A DNA stretch of 64,000 bases, taken from NCBI RefSeq assembly GCF_003724155.1, contig NZ_RJJQ01000011.1, positions 1-64,000 of the forward strand. The letters run 5' to 3'. The notes below the pieces were generated by a model. The model searched no databases. It was not told where the DNA came from and saw only the letters and a list, made by a program, of their open reading frames with translations. Position 1 is the first letter of the stretch, and the number at the start of each line of letters is the position of its first letter. The position numbers and the translations under genes were made by a program. Shown piece by piece: positions 1 to 8,044 of this stretch. The stretch comes from Flexivirga caeni. GTDB taxonomy: Bacteria > Actinomycetota > Actinomycetes > Actinomycetales > Dermatophilaceae.

Positions 1-77
1 TCACCGCCGCCGACCCCCTCACCGACCAAGCGACCGAAATCATCACCGCGACAGGCGTCACCTGGCCGACACACTAA
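1..77 (+). CDS. C-terminal tail of an unidentified protein (partial)
   Basis: The frame beginning at base 3 is open from the window edge to a TAA stop at 75-77. It encodes about 24 residues ending ITATGVTWPTH. The composition looks like normal coding sequence, but the piece is too short to assign to a family. It lies just outside the proposed right end of the IS21-like element, so it may be the gene next to which that element inserted. It does not resemble the SDR remnant on the other side of the element. Confidence 0.3.
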   Translation, partial: TAADPLTDQATEIITATGVTWPTH

Positions 78-312
78 ACCGGCACGACTCAGGAGGTAAC
101 GGCCGCGGCAATTCTGCTGCGGTGGCGCAACTGTAGGGGCAGGTTGCTGACCGGCGCACTACTTTCAAGAAAATGTTCATCAGACCCGTCAGCTCGGCTA
201 TCGAGGTTGCGCGGATCAACCGGCCACTCGGAGGACTATCCAGCGGTAGCCAGGTATCAGCTGGCGGATGTCGCGCAGGACCCGCACTTGCCGACGACCG
301 ACCTCTGGGCGA

Positions 313-1125
313 TCAACTCGCAGCTTGACCACGTGCATGGGCGAGCCGGTAGCTGGTGGTGCCGGTTTCGATGATGGTGCCGTGGTAGGTGAGCCGGTCC
401 ACGATCGCGGCGCACAACCTGGGGTCGGTGAAGGTGTCTGTCCACCCGCCGAAGCTCTGGTTGCTGGCGATGGCGATGCTGTTCTTTTCCTCGCGCTCGG
501 TGAGGACTTGGAACAGCAGCTCGGCCCCGCGGCGGTCGAGTTCCATGTACCCCAGTTCATCAATGATGAGCAGGTCGACGCGGCCGTAGCGGGCGATCGT
601 CTTCGCCAGGATCTTCTCGTCGGCGGCTTCGACGAGCTCGTTGACCAGCCTGGTGGCCAGGGTGTACCGGACTCGGTGTCCTTGTTCGGCGGCCGCGGTG
701 CCCAACCCGATGAGCAAGTGGGACTTGCCGGTGCCGGAGTCCCCGATCAGGCACAGGGGTTCGCCTTTGCGGATCCAGTCGCCCTTGGCCAGTTGATGGA
801 TGGTGGCGGCTTCGATGGCCGGGTTGGCGTCGAAGTCGAAGTCACCCAACCATTTGGAGCGTGGGAACTGGGCTGCTTTGACCCGGCGGACCGAGGAGCG
901 GCGGTCGCGGTCGTCGACCTCGGCGAGGAGTAGTTCGGCCAGGAACCCGGGGTAGGACAGTTGCTCCTTCTTGGCCACGCCGATGGCTTCGTCGAGCACC
1001 CCGCGGATCGTGGGCAGTCGGAGCCGGCGGCAGGCTTGGTCGACCGCAGCCAGGGCGGCTTCCTCAGTCAGGCCACGCCGGCGGCGCAGGGTCGGGGTGA
1101 TGGTGGTCGCGGGCGCGGTGGGCAT
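313..1125 (-). CDS. istB: IstB-like ATPase of IS21-family transposon
   Basis: This is the 270-residue AAA+ helper ATPase that cooperates with the IstA transposase in target selection and strand transfer. A Walker A motif GDSGTGKS lies at residues 128-135 and a Walker B motif DLLIIDE at about 184-190. A sensor-like SNQSFGGW follows at about 221. The length is normal for IstB, and nothing suggests inactivation. Its ATG overlaps the istA stop by one base (TGATG), so the two genes are probably translationally coupled. Confidence 0.93.
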   Translation of the reverse strand: MPTAPATTITPTLRRRRGLTEEAALAAVDQACRRLRLPTIRGVLDEAIGVAKKEQLSYPGFLAELLLAEVDDRDRRSSVRRVKAAQFPRSKWLGDFDFDANPAIEAATIHQLAKGDWIRKGEPLCLIGDSGTGKSHLLIGLGTAAAEQGHRVRYTLATRLVNELVEAADEKILAKTIARYGRVDLLIIDELGYMELDRRGAELLFQVLTEREEKNSIAIASNQSFGGWTDTFTDPRLCAAIVDRLTYHGTIIETGTTSYRLAHARGQAAS

Positions 1126-2813
1126 CAGCTGGTACTCGCTTTCGACAAGTCAGGTTCAGAAGCTACGGAGTGGCGGCGTGACAGGAGTTCGTCGTAGGCA
1201 GCCACGGACGGCAAGGGCCGGGTATCAGCAGGCAGGCATGCGATCACCGCGGCCGGGTCAGTCAGACGTCGTTGTGTGAGGCTGACAACGCGTTGCTCAC
1301 GGACGTTGTCACGAGCAACGCGGTGACGGTCCGCGTTGGCCCCACGGGCGGCGTGTTCGAATGTCGTTGCGTGGCGGCGGGCTTCGACCGCGACGACCTC
1401 GGCAGTGACCGCACCCACGGTCAGGGCAGTCTCTATCCCTGCGACCACTGCCTCGGTCGGTAACGAACGGTGCAGTAGCAGGACGTCGATGAGTTGCTTG
1501 GTGCCCTCGGTGTCGCCGTTGACCTTGCGGGACGCGGCCCAGAACGCATCATGCGCCGCCGTGAACGCACCCGACGCGCGGGCCGATGCCAGTGCGGTCG
1601 AGCCGGGCAGTGCGCCCGGCTTGTGTTTCAACAACTCGAGATAGTGGTCGAGGTCGACGACATGCCCGCCGCGGGATGCGATCCGCGGATGCGTGGCCAC
1701 CACGGTGTGCCCGTCGAACACGACCAGGTGAGAGGTGCGCAACGAGACCCGGACCTTGCGGCCGATCAGGTGCGCGGGCACGGAGTACTTCATCATCCGC
1801 ACGGTGATCATCGCCGACCGATCCACGCGCGGGTGCAGCACCAGCCCGGGATCGAAGCGGTCGACCGGCAACGGTGCCAACAAGTCTCGCTCGGCGGCGT
1901 AGTCCGCGCCGATCGCGTTGAGCTTGCCAGTGATTCGCCGGGCATCGTCGGCGGCCTCCCAGCCCTTGATCTTGTCGTTCAGCTCGTCCAGGGACTCGAC
2001 TTCCGGCATCGGGGTCAGGTGGTTACGGCGGAACCAGCCGACCTCCCCTTCCACGCCGCCTTTCTCGTGTGCGCCGGCGATGCCGGGCTGGCAGTAGAAG
2101 GAGTCGAACCCGTAGAACGATTTGAACAGCACCCAGCGGTCGTTCTCCTTGCGGCGGCGGTCACCACCGTGCAGCACCGCCAGCACCGCCGACGTCAGAT
2201 TGTCGTACCGGATATGGCGAGTCGGGATCCCACCCAACGTTTCGAATGCGTCGATGTGACCTTCCAGGAACGCTTCCTGCGCGCACGTTGGGTACACCCG
2301 GTGGACTGCCTTCCCCGAGAACGACAGGCGGTAGATGAACATCTGGCACTTCGTCTTCACGCCCTGGATGACGACATAGACCTCGCCGAAGTCGACCTCG
2401 GCCTCCTGACCCGGTGCGTGCTCCTGCGGGACGAACGCGTCCTCGACACGGCGGCCGGCCTCCAGGTCGATCTGTGCGCGGCGGATCCGCACGTAGTCCC
2501 GCACCGTCGAATACGACAGGTTGGTCGCGGCGTGTTCCTCGACCAGCCGGGCAAGGATCCTGGTGGCGGTGTGCCGCTGCTTGCGGGGCGCGTCCAAGTC
2601 GGAGCGCAGCATGTCATCGATCGCGTCCTTGAACGGGTCCAGCCGCGGTGACGACCTATCCGGGCGTTTGCGTGCCGGTGGCGTCGCCGACGCCAACGCT
2701 TGCCGCACCGTGCGCCGGTGCACCCCGTGCCGCTTGGCAAGCGCACGGACGCCCAGGCCCTCGACCCGCGCGTCCCGGCGGATCACCGCGAACAACTCCA
2801 CCCGTGACTCCAT
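1125..2813 (-). CDS. istA: IstA transposase of IS21-family transposon
   Basis: This is a DDE transposase of about 562 residues. An N-terminal helix-turn-helix (LGVRALAKRHGVHRRTVRQ) is followed by an rve-type catalytic core. The likely catalytic residues are D141 in EVDFGEV, D204 in RYDNLTS and E255 in EKGGVEGE, all intact. The frame is open 12 codons upstream, but MESRVELFAVIRRD at 2813 is the usual IstA N-terminus and was chosen. The three end repeats lie 44-135 bp upstream. The gene appears complete, so the element may still be active. Confidence 0.93.
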   Translation of the reverse strand: MESRVELFAVIRRDARVEGLGVRALAKRHGVHRRTVRQALASATPPARKRPDRSSPRLDPFKDAIDDMLRSDLDAPRKQRHTATRILARLVEEHAATNLSYSTVRDYVRIRRAQIDLEAGRRVEDAFVPQEHAPGQEAEVDFGEVYVVIQGVKTKCQMFIYRLSFSGKAVHRVYPTCAQEAFLEGHIDAFETLGGIPTRHIRYDNLTSAVLAVLHGGDRRRKENDRWVLFKSFYGFDSFYCQPGIAGAHEKGGVEGEVGWFRRNHLTPMPEVESLDELNDKIKGWEAADDARRITGKLNAIGADYAAERDLLAPLPVDRFDPGLVLHPRVDRSAMITVRMMKYSVPAHLIGRKVRVSLRTSHLVVFDGHTVVATHPRIASRGGHVVDLDHYLELLKHKPGALPGSTALASARASGAFTAAHDAFWAASRKVNGDTEGTKQLIDVLLLHRSLPTEAVVAGIETALTVGAVTAEVVAVEARRHATTFEHAARGANADRHRVARDNVREQRVVSLTQRRLTDPAAVIACLPADTRPLPSVAAYDELLSRRHSVASEPDLSKASTS

Positions 2814-2856
2814 CCCAACCCCGATCCTCGAACCAGTAGATGAAGCCAAGGCTCGG

Positions 2857-2948
2857 GTGGGGCCAGATCAAACCGTCATAACCGCCCCGGCAAGTCGCAC
2901 GTGGGGCCAAATCAGACCGTCACAGTGGGGCCAAACCAACCTGTCACA
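2857..2948. repeat. Three 24-bp terminal repeats of the IS21-like element
   Basis: Copies lie at 2857-2880, 2901-2924 and 2925-2948. All begin GTGGGGCCA and end with CGTCATA, CGTCACA or TGTCACA; the last two abut directly. Multiple end repeats of this kind are the known transposase binding sites of IS21 elements. They define the istA-proximal boundary at 2948. Confidence 0.85.
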
Positions 2949-2967
2949 GCCAGACGGATAGCGCTCC

Positions 2968-3110
2968 GAGCGTGAGGCGACCCCCATCCCGATGCGGCGA
3001 CTGGCGCAGCCAGCCGAAGTGGCCGAGGCGATCTACTTCCTCGGATCATCCGCCTCGTCTACATCACTGGTGCGGTCCTGCCGATCGATGGCGGATATAC
3101 CGCGGAATAG
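2968..3110 (+). pseudogene. Remnant of a short-chain dehydrogenase (C-terminus)
   Basis: The frame reads EREATPIPMRRLAQPAEVAEA and continues to IYFLGSSAS. After a one-base loss near 3056 it continues in another frame as YITGAVLPIDGGYTAE with a TAG stop at 3108-3110. This is the classic C-terminal end of an SDR (FabG-like) protein, including the ITGxxxxxDGG motif. The rest of the gene is missing: the IS21-like element begins 19 bp upstream. It is a double-damaged remnant, truncated and frameshifted. Confidence 0.75.
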
Positions 3111-3152
3111 TCGTACGTGTGCCGGTCCTGCCACCGATGGTGGGCAGGTGAA

Positions 3153-3833
3153 TCATTCGTTGCGGCCATGTGTCAATCGGGTCACTGCGTCGGCCATGTG
3201 CAACCGAAGCAACCGATCGGTCCGCTCTGGATCTCTGTCGACAAAGGACTGCGCGATCTCGCGATGTTCGGCGACGCGCGCATCGTCGCCTCGGTAGGTT
3301 GGGCCAAGTGCATGAATGCCCATGCGCGTTTCGGTGAGCAGAGTGCGGTGCATCCGGGACAACCGGGGACTGCCCGCGAGTCGCACCAGCAGGTCGTGAA
3401 AGGCGATGTCCGCCTCGCCCATTCCGGTGGCGTCGTCGGCGTCGACCATCTCCTGCATGGTGTCGGCGATCGTTAGTAACTCGGTGCCGGCCTCGTGCGG
3501 GTCGGCCAGATGAATCTGCTCGGCTGCGGCGCGCTCGACCGCCTGCCGGGCGGTGTACATGTCGCGCACCCGATCCGGGGTCATCTCGATGACGAACAGC
3601 CCGCGATTGCGAATCGACAACAACAGGCCCTCTTGCGTGAGTCGCTGCAGCCCCTCGCGCAACGGCCCTCGGCTGACACCGAGCTGGCGCGCGAGCTCGG
3701 CTTCCCCGAGCTGTGCGCCGGGTCGGAGGTCTCCTCGTTCGATGGCATCTCGCACTTGATCGGCGATCATCACGGCAGTCGACTCGCGCACCACCGGCCG
3801 CAGTCTCAGATCGTCCGCACCGACGCTCGTCAT
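3153..3833 (-). CDS. GntR-family (FadR/FCD subfamily) transcriptional regulator
   Basis: This 226-residue regulator has an N-terminal winged helix (about residues 20-80, with GEAELARQLGVSRGPLREGL as the recognition segment). A C-terminal all-helical FCD ligand domain carries the expected His residues in ADIAFHDL, EHREIAQ and LRLHMAD. Members usually repress catabolic genes and respond to small carboxylic acids. The start follows a GAGGAG ribosome site. It points toward the SDR remnant, a plausible former target gene now destroyed, and is divergent from the DinB gene. The ligand is unknown. Confidence 0.88.
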   Translation of the reverse strand: MTSVGADDLRLRPVVRESTAVMIADQVRDAIERGDLRPGAQLGEAELARQLGVSRGPLREGLQRLTQEGLLLSIRNRGLFVIEMTPDRVRDMYTARQAVERAAAEQIHLADPHEAGTELLTIADTMQEMVDADDATGMGEADIAFHDLLVRLAGSPRLSRMHRTLLTETRMGIHALGPTYRGDDARVAEHREIAQSFVDRDPERTDRLLRLHMADAVTRLTHGRNE

Positions 3834-4091
3834 ACCCCTGCTCTCCTCGCCATATCGAGCAGCAGATTACCTGTCCCGGCGGCTTGCCGGATGACGCGCA
3901 TGATGTCGAGCGGTGTGTTCGGCGCGTCCTGAGTCGCGCATCCTGACGCGCGACCGGGTCTAAGGTACGAGCACTACCCAGGCGGATGACGGCCTGTGAC
4001 GTCAGGCCGTGGACCAGCGACGAGGAGCACATTTGGGACCGCCGCCTTCTCGTGAAGCGACGAAACAATATGGATCAGTGGGGTTTTCGCG

Positions 4092-4559
4092 ATGAGTCGG
4101 CACGTCGCGTTGGTGGTCGTTACCACGTATATCGACCGCGCGCTGGACGGTATGACGGCAACCCTGCGCGAGCTTGGCGACGACCTGGCCAATGCCGAGA
4201 CCGGGCTGGCGGGAGGCAATACGGCATACCAGATCGTGCGGCACTGCTGCGGCGTCCTGGAGTTCTGGGGTGGGTCCGTGCTGGCGAACCGGCCGATAGT
4301 GCGCGACCGGGAAGCCGAGTTCACATCGTCCGGGACGGTGGCGGAGCTGGTCGCTCTGGTGGAGCGGCAGCGTGCGCAATTCCGTTCCGATCTGGACGGA
4401 TTCGACGGTGCCGCGCCACCGCGCGGACCGCTGCGTGAGGACAATCTGGACCCTGGCGAGGTCCCGACCCAGGGCGGCATACTCATGCACGTCTACGAAG
4501 AGTTGTCCCAGCATCGGGGACACCTCGACATCACTGCGGACATCGTGCGTGCTCGGTGA
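4092..4559 (+). CDS. DinB/DUF664-family protein (putative mycothiol-dependent enzyme)
   Basis: This 155-residue protein resembles the four-helix DinB/DUF664 family, which includes mycothiol-dependent transferases of actinobacteria. An early histidine lies in YQIVRHCCGVLEFW and a late one in YEELSQHRGHLD. In the family such histidines form a metal triad. The substrate cannot be told from sequence. The stop is 4 bp before the GTG of the downstream hydrolase, so the two probably form one transcript. Confidence 0.75.
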   Translation: MSRHVALVVVTTYIDRALDGMTATLRELGDDLANAETGLAGGNTAYQIVRHCCGVLEFWGGSVLANRPIVRDREAEFTSSGTVAELVALVERQRAQFRSDLDGFDGAAPPRGPLREDNLDPGEVPTQGGILMHVYEELSQHRGHLDITADIVRAR

Positions 4560-4563
4560 TCGC

Positions 4564-5427
4564 GTGAGTGGCCGCAGAGTCGCCATCGACGTCGGGCAGG
4601 TCTTCGTGCGTGAGCTGGGACCGAGCCGACCGGCCGGCGCTCCGGTTCTTGCTATCCACGGCGGACCCGACTGGGACCACCACTACCTTCCACCCGGCAT
4701 CGCTCCGCTCGCTGCGAGCCGCCGGGTGCTCGCGATGGATCTGCGCGGTTGTGGTTCCAGCTCTCGTGGTTTGCCGGCCGGGAGTTGTCAGCCGGCCAAG
4801 GTCGTCGATGACGTCCTGGCGGTCGCCGACGCCTACGAGGCAGCACAGATCCACCTCCTCGGGTTTCTCGTATGGCGGCGGGCTCGCCCAGCTGCTCGTG
4901 CAACGTCACCCAGAGCGCGTGCGATCACTTGTGCTTGCGTCGACCTCGTACGCGGAGGAGCGACAGGTTGCCACCAGCATCGGTCCGAGCAGTGGCGTGC
5001 GCGCGTTGCCCAGTGTCCGAGCCGGGTGTGGCCGGCGAGCGTTCCCGAGGATCCGGCATCGCTGACCCGGCACTGGGCACTCGACCAGGTTCCACTCGAT
5101 GTGTGGGACGAGTCGCTGTTTGCGGTATACCGAAGATTGCTCGGCACAGTGAAATTCTCCGGCGATTGGCTCACTGAACTCGTCACTTGCGGGCTCGGTC
5201 CGAGCCGGCCGGACGACGCGCCGAAGGTGCTTGCCGAGCTGGGCGTGCCGACTCTGGTGCTCCACGGAGAGTTCGACCTGACGTGTCCGCTGCAGCTGGC
5301 GATGGATCTCGCGGATGAGCTCCCACGTGCGCGGCTCGAAGTGATTCCCGGAGCCGGTCACATGGCGCAGTTCGAGAGGCCGGTGGCCTGGGCGGCTGCG
5401 ATCGAACGCTTTCTCAGGTCGAGCTGA
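4564..5427 (+). pseudogene. Alpha/beta hydrolase (proline iminopeptidase-like) with a paired frameshift
   Basis: The N-terminal part (VLAIHGGPDWDHHYLPPG, oxyanion HGGPD type) and C-terminal part (PTLVLHGEFDLTCP, IPGAGHMAQFE) lie in one frame. The middle does not. From about 4865 the expected nucleophile elbow GFSYGGGLAQLLVQRHPERV lies in the next frame, apparently because of one extra T in GGGTTTCTCG. The original frame returns near 4980-5000 after a one-base loss. The open frame of about 288 codons therefore survives, but about 40 residues including the catalytic Ser are scrambled. It is either a pseudogene or a pair of sequencing errors. The GTG start at 4564 follows the DinB stop closely. 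Confidence 0.7.
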
Positions 5428-5462
5428 GCGCCTCGGGACGCGCACACAACCTGAAGTGCGGT

Positions 5463-5735
5463 TCACGCGCGTGCGGCGCGCTTGGCAGCGACGAGAGCGC
5501 GTGCCTCTTCTGCGGTGAGTGACCGCGATGGATCGGCGACCGTCGCCTCGGCGATCGGCACAACTGTCGTGCGCAGCCAGTGCTCCACCTCGGCATCACG
5601 AAAGATGCCGTCTTCCTCACTCAGCAGGCGCAACCCGTCGCGGACGACGTCGCCTTGGCTCGCATATCTGCCGGACCGGACACGGGCATCCACAGCTGCG
5701 GCAACGTCGGCTGGGATGTCGATGGAGACGGCCAC
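5463..5735 (-). CDS. ParD-like type II antitoxin, apparently without a toxin
   Basis: The 90-residue protein starts at GTG 5735 (VAVSIDIPADVAAAVD). It has an N-terminal ribbon-helix-helix (SIDIPADVAAAV, then GRYASQGDVVRDGLRLL) followed by a charged helical tail, as in ParD/CC2985 antitoxins. The frame is open upstream to 5768, but the conserved part begins at the GTG. No ParE-like toxin lies downstream: the next gene is the convergent hydrolase remnant ending at 5427. It is either an orphan or a solitary regulator. Three degenerate direct repeats lie immediately upstream. Confidence 0.75.
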   Translation of the reverse strand: MAVSIDIPADVAAAVDARVRSGRYASQGDVVRDGLRLLSEEDGIFRDAEVEHWLRTTVVPIAEATVADPSRSLTAEEARALVAAKRAARA

Positions 5736-5748
5736 CCAGGAACCTATA

Positions 5749-5824
5749 CCCCGCCAGTAAGTGCCCACTCGACGCAGTTACCAGCGAGTACGCACGGGAT
5801 ACCCGCCAGTAACTCCCCACTCGG
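5749..5824. repeat. Three degenerate direct repeats upstream of the antitoxin gene
   Basis: Units begin at 5754 (CCAGTAAGTGCCCACTCG), 5781 (CCAGCGAGTACGCACGGG) and 5806 (CCAGTAACTCCCCACTCG), about 25-27 bp apart. The outer two are nearly identical over more than 20 bp. They cover the region just upstream of the ParD-like GTG start, where ribbon-helix-helix antitoxins usually bind to autoregulate. They could instead be an intergenic repeat with no link to the antitoxin. Confidence 0.5.
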
Positions 5825-5888
5825 GCTACTTGGCGACGACGCGAGACCACCTGAGCCGCCAACGCCGTCCAGAACCAGCCATCGATCG

Positions 5889-5974
5889 CCGAGCAGGGTA
5901 CCTGCCCGCCGACCGGGTACGGGACCCCGGACGCCCGGTTCTTACCCCGCTCGGCGCGTATCTACCCCGCTCGG
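5889..5974. repeat. Doubled inverted repeat, family 1, copy 1
   Basis: Forward arms CCGAGCAGGGTAC (5889) and CCGACCGGGTAC (5909) face reverse arms TTACCCCGCTCGG (5942) and CTACCCCGCTCGG (5962). Starts within each pair are 20 bp apart. This copy is the most diverged of four and, at 86 bp, shorter than the others. The last arm supplies the TAG stop and final codons of the YdeI-like gene on the minus strand. Confidence 0.8.
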
Positions 5975-6519
5975 CCAGGCGGCACGAGCTTGCCGCTCTT
6001 GGCGACCTCGGGGTCGGTGCAGGAGGAACGGTCGAAGCAGCACGGGCGGCGCTTGCCGGAGCGCATCTTGGACAGCCCGACGTCGACGCGCCGGGCGCGG
6101 GTGGCCGGGTTGTTGGTGGCCTTGATCCAGCGCACCCACTCCCAGCGGGCCATCGGGGTGATGTCCCGCCAGATCGCGGTGACGTCCTCGGCTCCGGCCA
6201 GGGCCGTGGCCAGGTCGTCGGGGACATCCGGCTCCGGCCAGTCCTCGACCGCCGCGATCCGCAACTGCACGGATTGCCCTGCGTCGAGCGGCAATTCGTC
6301 GCGAAGTCCGGTGCCGATAGCCAGCCAGTGGCCGCGACGGCCGTCCGGCTCGACCACCGTTGAGTAGGTGTGCCCGTCGAGCCACACGGTGGCGGCGACC
6401 TGCCCGCGCGAGGGTAGCGCGGCACTCGCCTCGGCCGGGAGCCGGACGATCATCCGGTCGCCGAGGAGCTCGGTCTGCGCCGTGCAGATGACAGTGCTGG
6501 GTGCGATCCTGCTCGCCAT
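5962..6519 (-). CDS. YdeI/OmpD-associated family protein with DUF1905 domain
   Basis: The 185-residue protein has an N-terminal DUF1905-like beta domain (VICTAQTELLGDRMIVRLP, then VWLDGHTYSTVV). A C-terminal YdeI-like helical segment follows (WRDITPMARWEWVRWIKATN and RRVDVGLSKMRSGKRRPC). Its function is not established; relatives are described as bacteriocin-protection or stress proteins. The ATG at 6519 is preceded on the minus strand by TACCCT and 7 nt, so the transcript is probably leaderless. The last residues (PPGRAG) and the stop come from a copy of intergenic repeat family 1, suggesting the original C-terminus was altered by the repeat. Confidence 0.7.
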   Translation of the reverse strand: MASRIAPSTVICTAQTELLGDRMIVRLPAEASAALPSRGQVAATVWLDGHTYSTVVEPDGRRGHWLAIGTGLRDELPLDAGQSVQLRIAAVEDWPEPDVPDDLATALAGAEDVTAIWRDITPMARWEWVRWIKATNNPATRARRVDVGLSKMRSGKRRPCCFDRSSCTDPEVAKSGKLVPPGRAG

Positions 6520-6532
6520 ACGAACAAGGGTA
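6520..6532 (-). promoter_or_regulatory. Leaderless -10 box of the YdeI-like gene
   Basis: On the minus strand TACCCT (6532-6527) is followed by 7 nt and then the ATG at 6519. This fits the TANNNT plus 6-7 nt rule seen at many starts in the window. Confidence 0.5.
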
Positions 6533-6568
6533 GGCGACCCAGCTGACCGGCACCCATTTGTCGGCGGC

Positions 6569-7220
6569 CTACCCCATGACGGTGAGCGCCACGCTCGGCG
6601 GCACCGGAAGCTTCGGACTGACCGCGACCGACGATACCGTGTAGTGACCGGCAGGCAGCGGCGGCGGGTTCCCGTCCGGGCCGCATGCGGGCGTGTCCTG
6701 GTCGGACTCGGGGGAGCAGGTGCTGTAGCTCGCCATGATCGACGTCCGGTAGGAGGAATTGCCCGTCGGGATCGTGATCTGCTCCGCGCACAGTGGCTGG
6801 ACCGCCTGCTGCTGGTAGTTCGAATCGCCGAGGAGGAGGTCGAACGGCGGCCCACAGCCGAGGAACTGCAACGCGTGCCCGGATGCGTTGTCCACGACCA
6901 CCCACGCCGTCAGGGTGTCGCCGGCGCGCACGGTGGTGGTGGGTGGAAGTGACTCCCGTCGAGGCATGCGTTCACGTGTCGCCGGCGCGCACGGTGGTGG
7001 TGGGCAACCTGATGCGCGCCGAGATACCGGGGGTCGCGTGCCCAGACATGGCCGAGGTCGACTTCGCCCCGGACGTGGCAGGCGCGGACCTCGCCCCGGC
7101 GGACCCGTGACCGCACGCGGCCAGGGCCACCGTGCCGACGAGGAGCGCGGCAGACAACCGACAGATTCGCCGCGCCGCGCGCCGAGTGGGCAGTAGACGC
7201 TGCGAGGGCTCGGCTCTCAT
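6569..7220 (-). pseudogene. Lipoprotein gene broken by a 61-bp duplication
   Basis: The N-terminal part (start 7220) has a lipoprotein signal: basic residues, a hydrophobic stretch (LSAALLVGTVALAAC) and a lipobox LAAC. It runs to LPTTTVRAGDT and stops at 6972. A second frame repeats LPPTTTVRAGDT and continues LTAWVVVDNASGHALQFLGC to a stop at 6569. The cause is visible: a 29-base segment at 6915-6943 recurs at 6976-7004. The 61-base offset is not a multiple of three, so the duplication shifted the frame. The secreted domain has an Ig-like look (thirst for TLTAWVVVDN strands), function unknown. Confidence 0.7.
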
Positions 7221-7276
7221 GACGTCTGGTGACCTCTCGGGCGTGGGAGCGCGGCCGGTTCGGCCACCTCCCGAAT

Positions 7277-8044
7277 CTACTGCGAGTCCGCCCCCGGTTT
7301 CCGGGCAAACACCAGCAGCGCGTCGTTCTCGATGCGCACTCCGTCGGGGCCGACGAGCGCGGCCAGTTCGGCGCGCACCGCCTGGCGGGTGGGGCCGTCC
7401 AGTACGACGTAGCGCGAATAGGTGAACTGCAGGTCGAGCCAGTCCTCGCGGGAATAGCGCCGCTCTTCGCGGAAGCTGGAGTGCGAGACCTCGAACCCGG
7501 TGCCGGTCAGCAGCGCGTCGACCGCGCGTTCACGCTGCTCGGACGGCCGGCCGCGAACCGTGTCGGTGAGATAGCGGTCGTCGATCTCGGCTATCCGGTC
7601 GTGCGGCGGATCGGTCTCGACGAAACGATTCCAGATCAGCGCCAGCCCGCCGCCCGGCGCAAGCACTCGCCATACCTTGGCTACCGCAACCTCCGGATCG
7701 ACCCAGTGGAACGACTGCGCGAAACACACCAGCTCGAACGTCCGCCCGCGCGGCTCCCACTCCTCGAAGGCCGCGACTTCCACGTCAATGCCGGACGCGC
7801 GCGCAACGGCAGCCATCTGCGGATCCGGTTCGACCGCAAGAACATTCGCGCCCGCGTCGCGCAGCTGGCGGCTCGCGATGCCGGTGCCGGCACCGACATC
7901 GAGGACACGTAGTCCAGGTCGCGTCGTCAGTGCGCCGATCAGCGCGGGCGGGTATGCCGGGCGCAACTCGTCGTACGCCGCCGCAACCGCCCCGAACGAC
8001 TCGGCACGCGCCCTGTTCAGATGAATCGACTCACCGTCGCTCAT
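7277..8044 (-). CDS. Class I SAM-dependent methyltransferase
   Basis: This 255-residue protein has motif I LRVLDVGAGTGIASRQL near residue 45 and an acidic ribose contact in VLAVEPDPQM. A UbiE/Methyltransf_11-type core follows (FELVCFAQSFHWVDPE, then RVLAPGGGLALIWN). The substrate is unknown. The ATG at 8044 overlaps the stop of the upstream cytidylate-kinase-like gene by four bases (ATGA), so the two form an operon. Confidence 0.88.
   Translation of the reverse strand: MSDGESIHLNRARAESFGAVAAAYDELRPAYPPALIGALTTRPGLRVLDVGAGTGIASRQLRDAGANVLAVEPDPQMAAVARASGIDVEVAAFEEWEPRGRTFELVCFAQSFHWVDPEVAVAKVWRVLAPGGGLALIWNRFVETDPPHDRIAEIDDRYLTDTVRGRPSEQRERAVDALLTGTGFEVSHSSFREERRYSREDWLDLQFTYSRYVVLDGPTRQAVRAELAALVGPDGVRIENDALLVFARKPGADSQ

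Larger units (their letters stand above)
132..2948 (-). mobile_element. IS21-family insertion sequence
   Basis: It carries the istA-istB pair in the order and overlap typical of IS21. The istA-proximal end is well supported: three 24-bp repeats at 2857-2948 end in CTGTCACA, so on the minus strand the element starts TGTGACAGG. The other end is uncertain. The best candidate is TGTAGGGGCAGGTTG at 132-146, which shares CAGGTTG with the first end but is degenerate. No target-site duplication could be confirmed. The interior has none of the GTATGNC heptamers that are frequent elsewhere in the window, which fits recent arrival. Confidence 0.75.

Noticed and set aside
1494-2651. Long plus-strand frame opposite istA
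   Set aside because: Shadow of the transposase gene; no domain, and the minus-strand IstA has intact catalytic residues.
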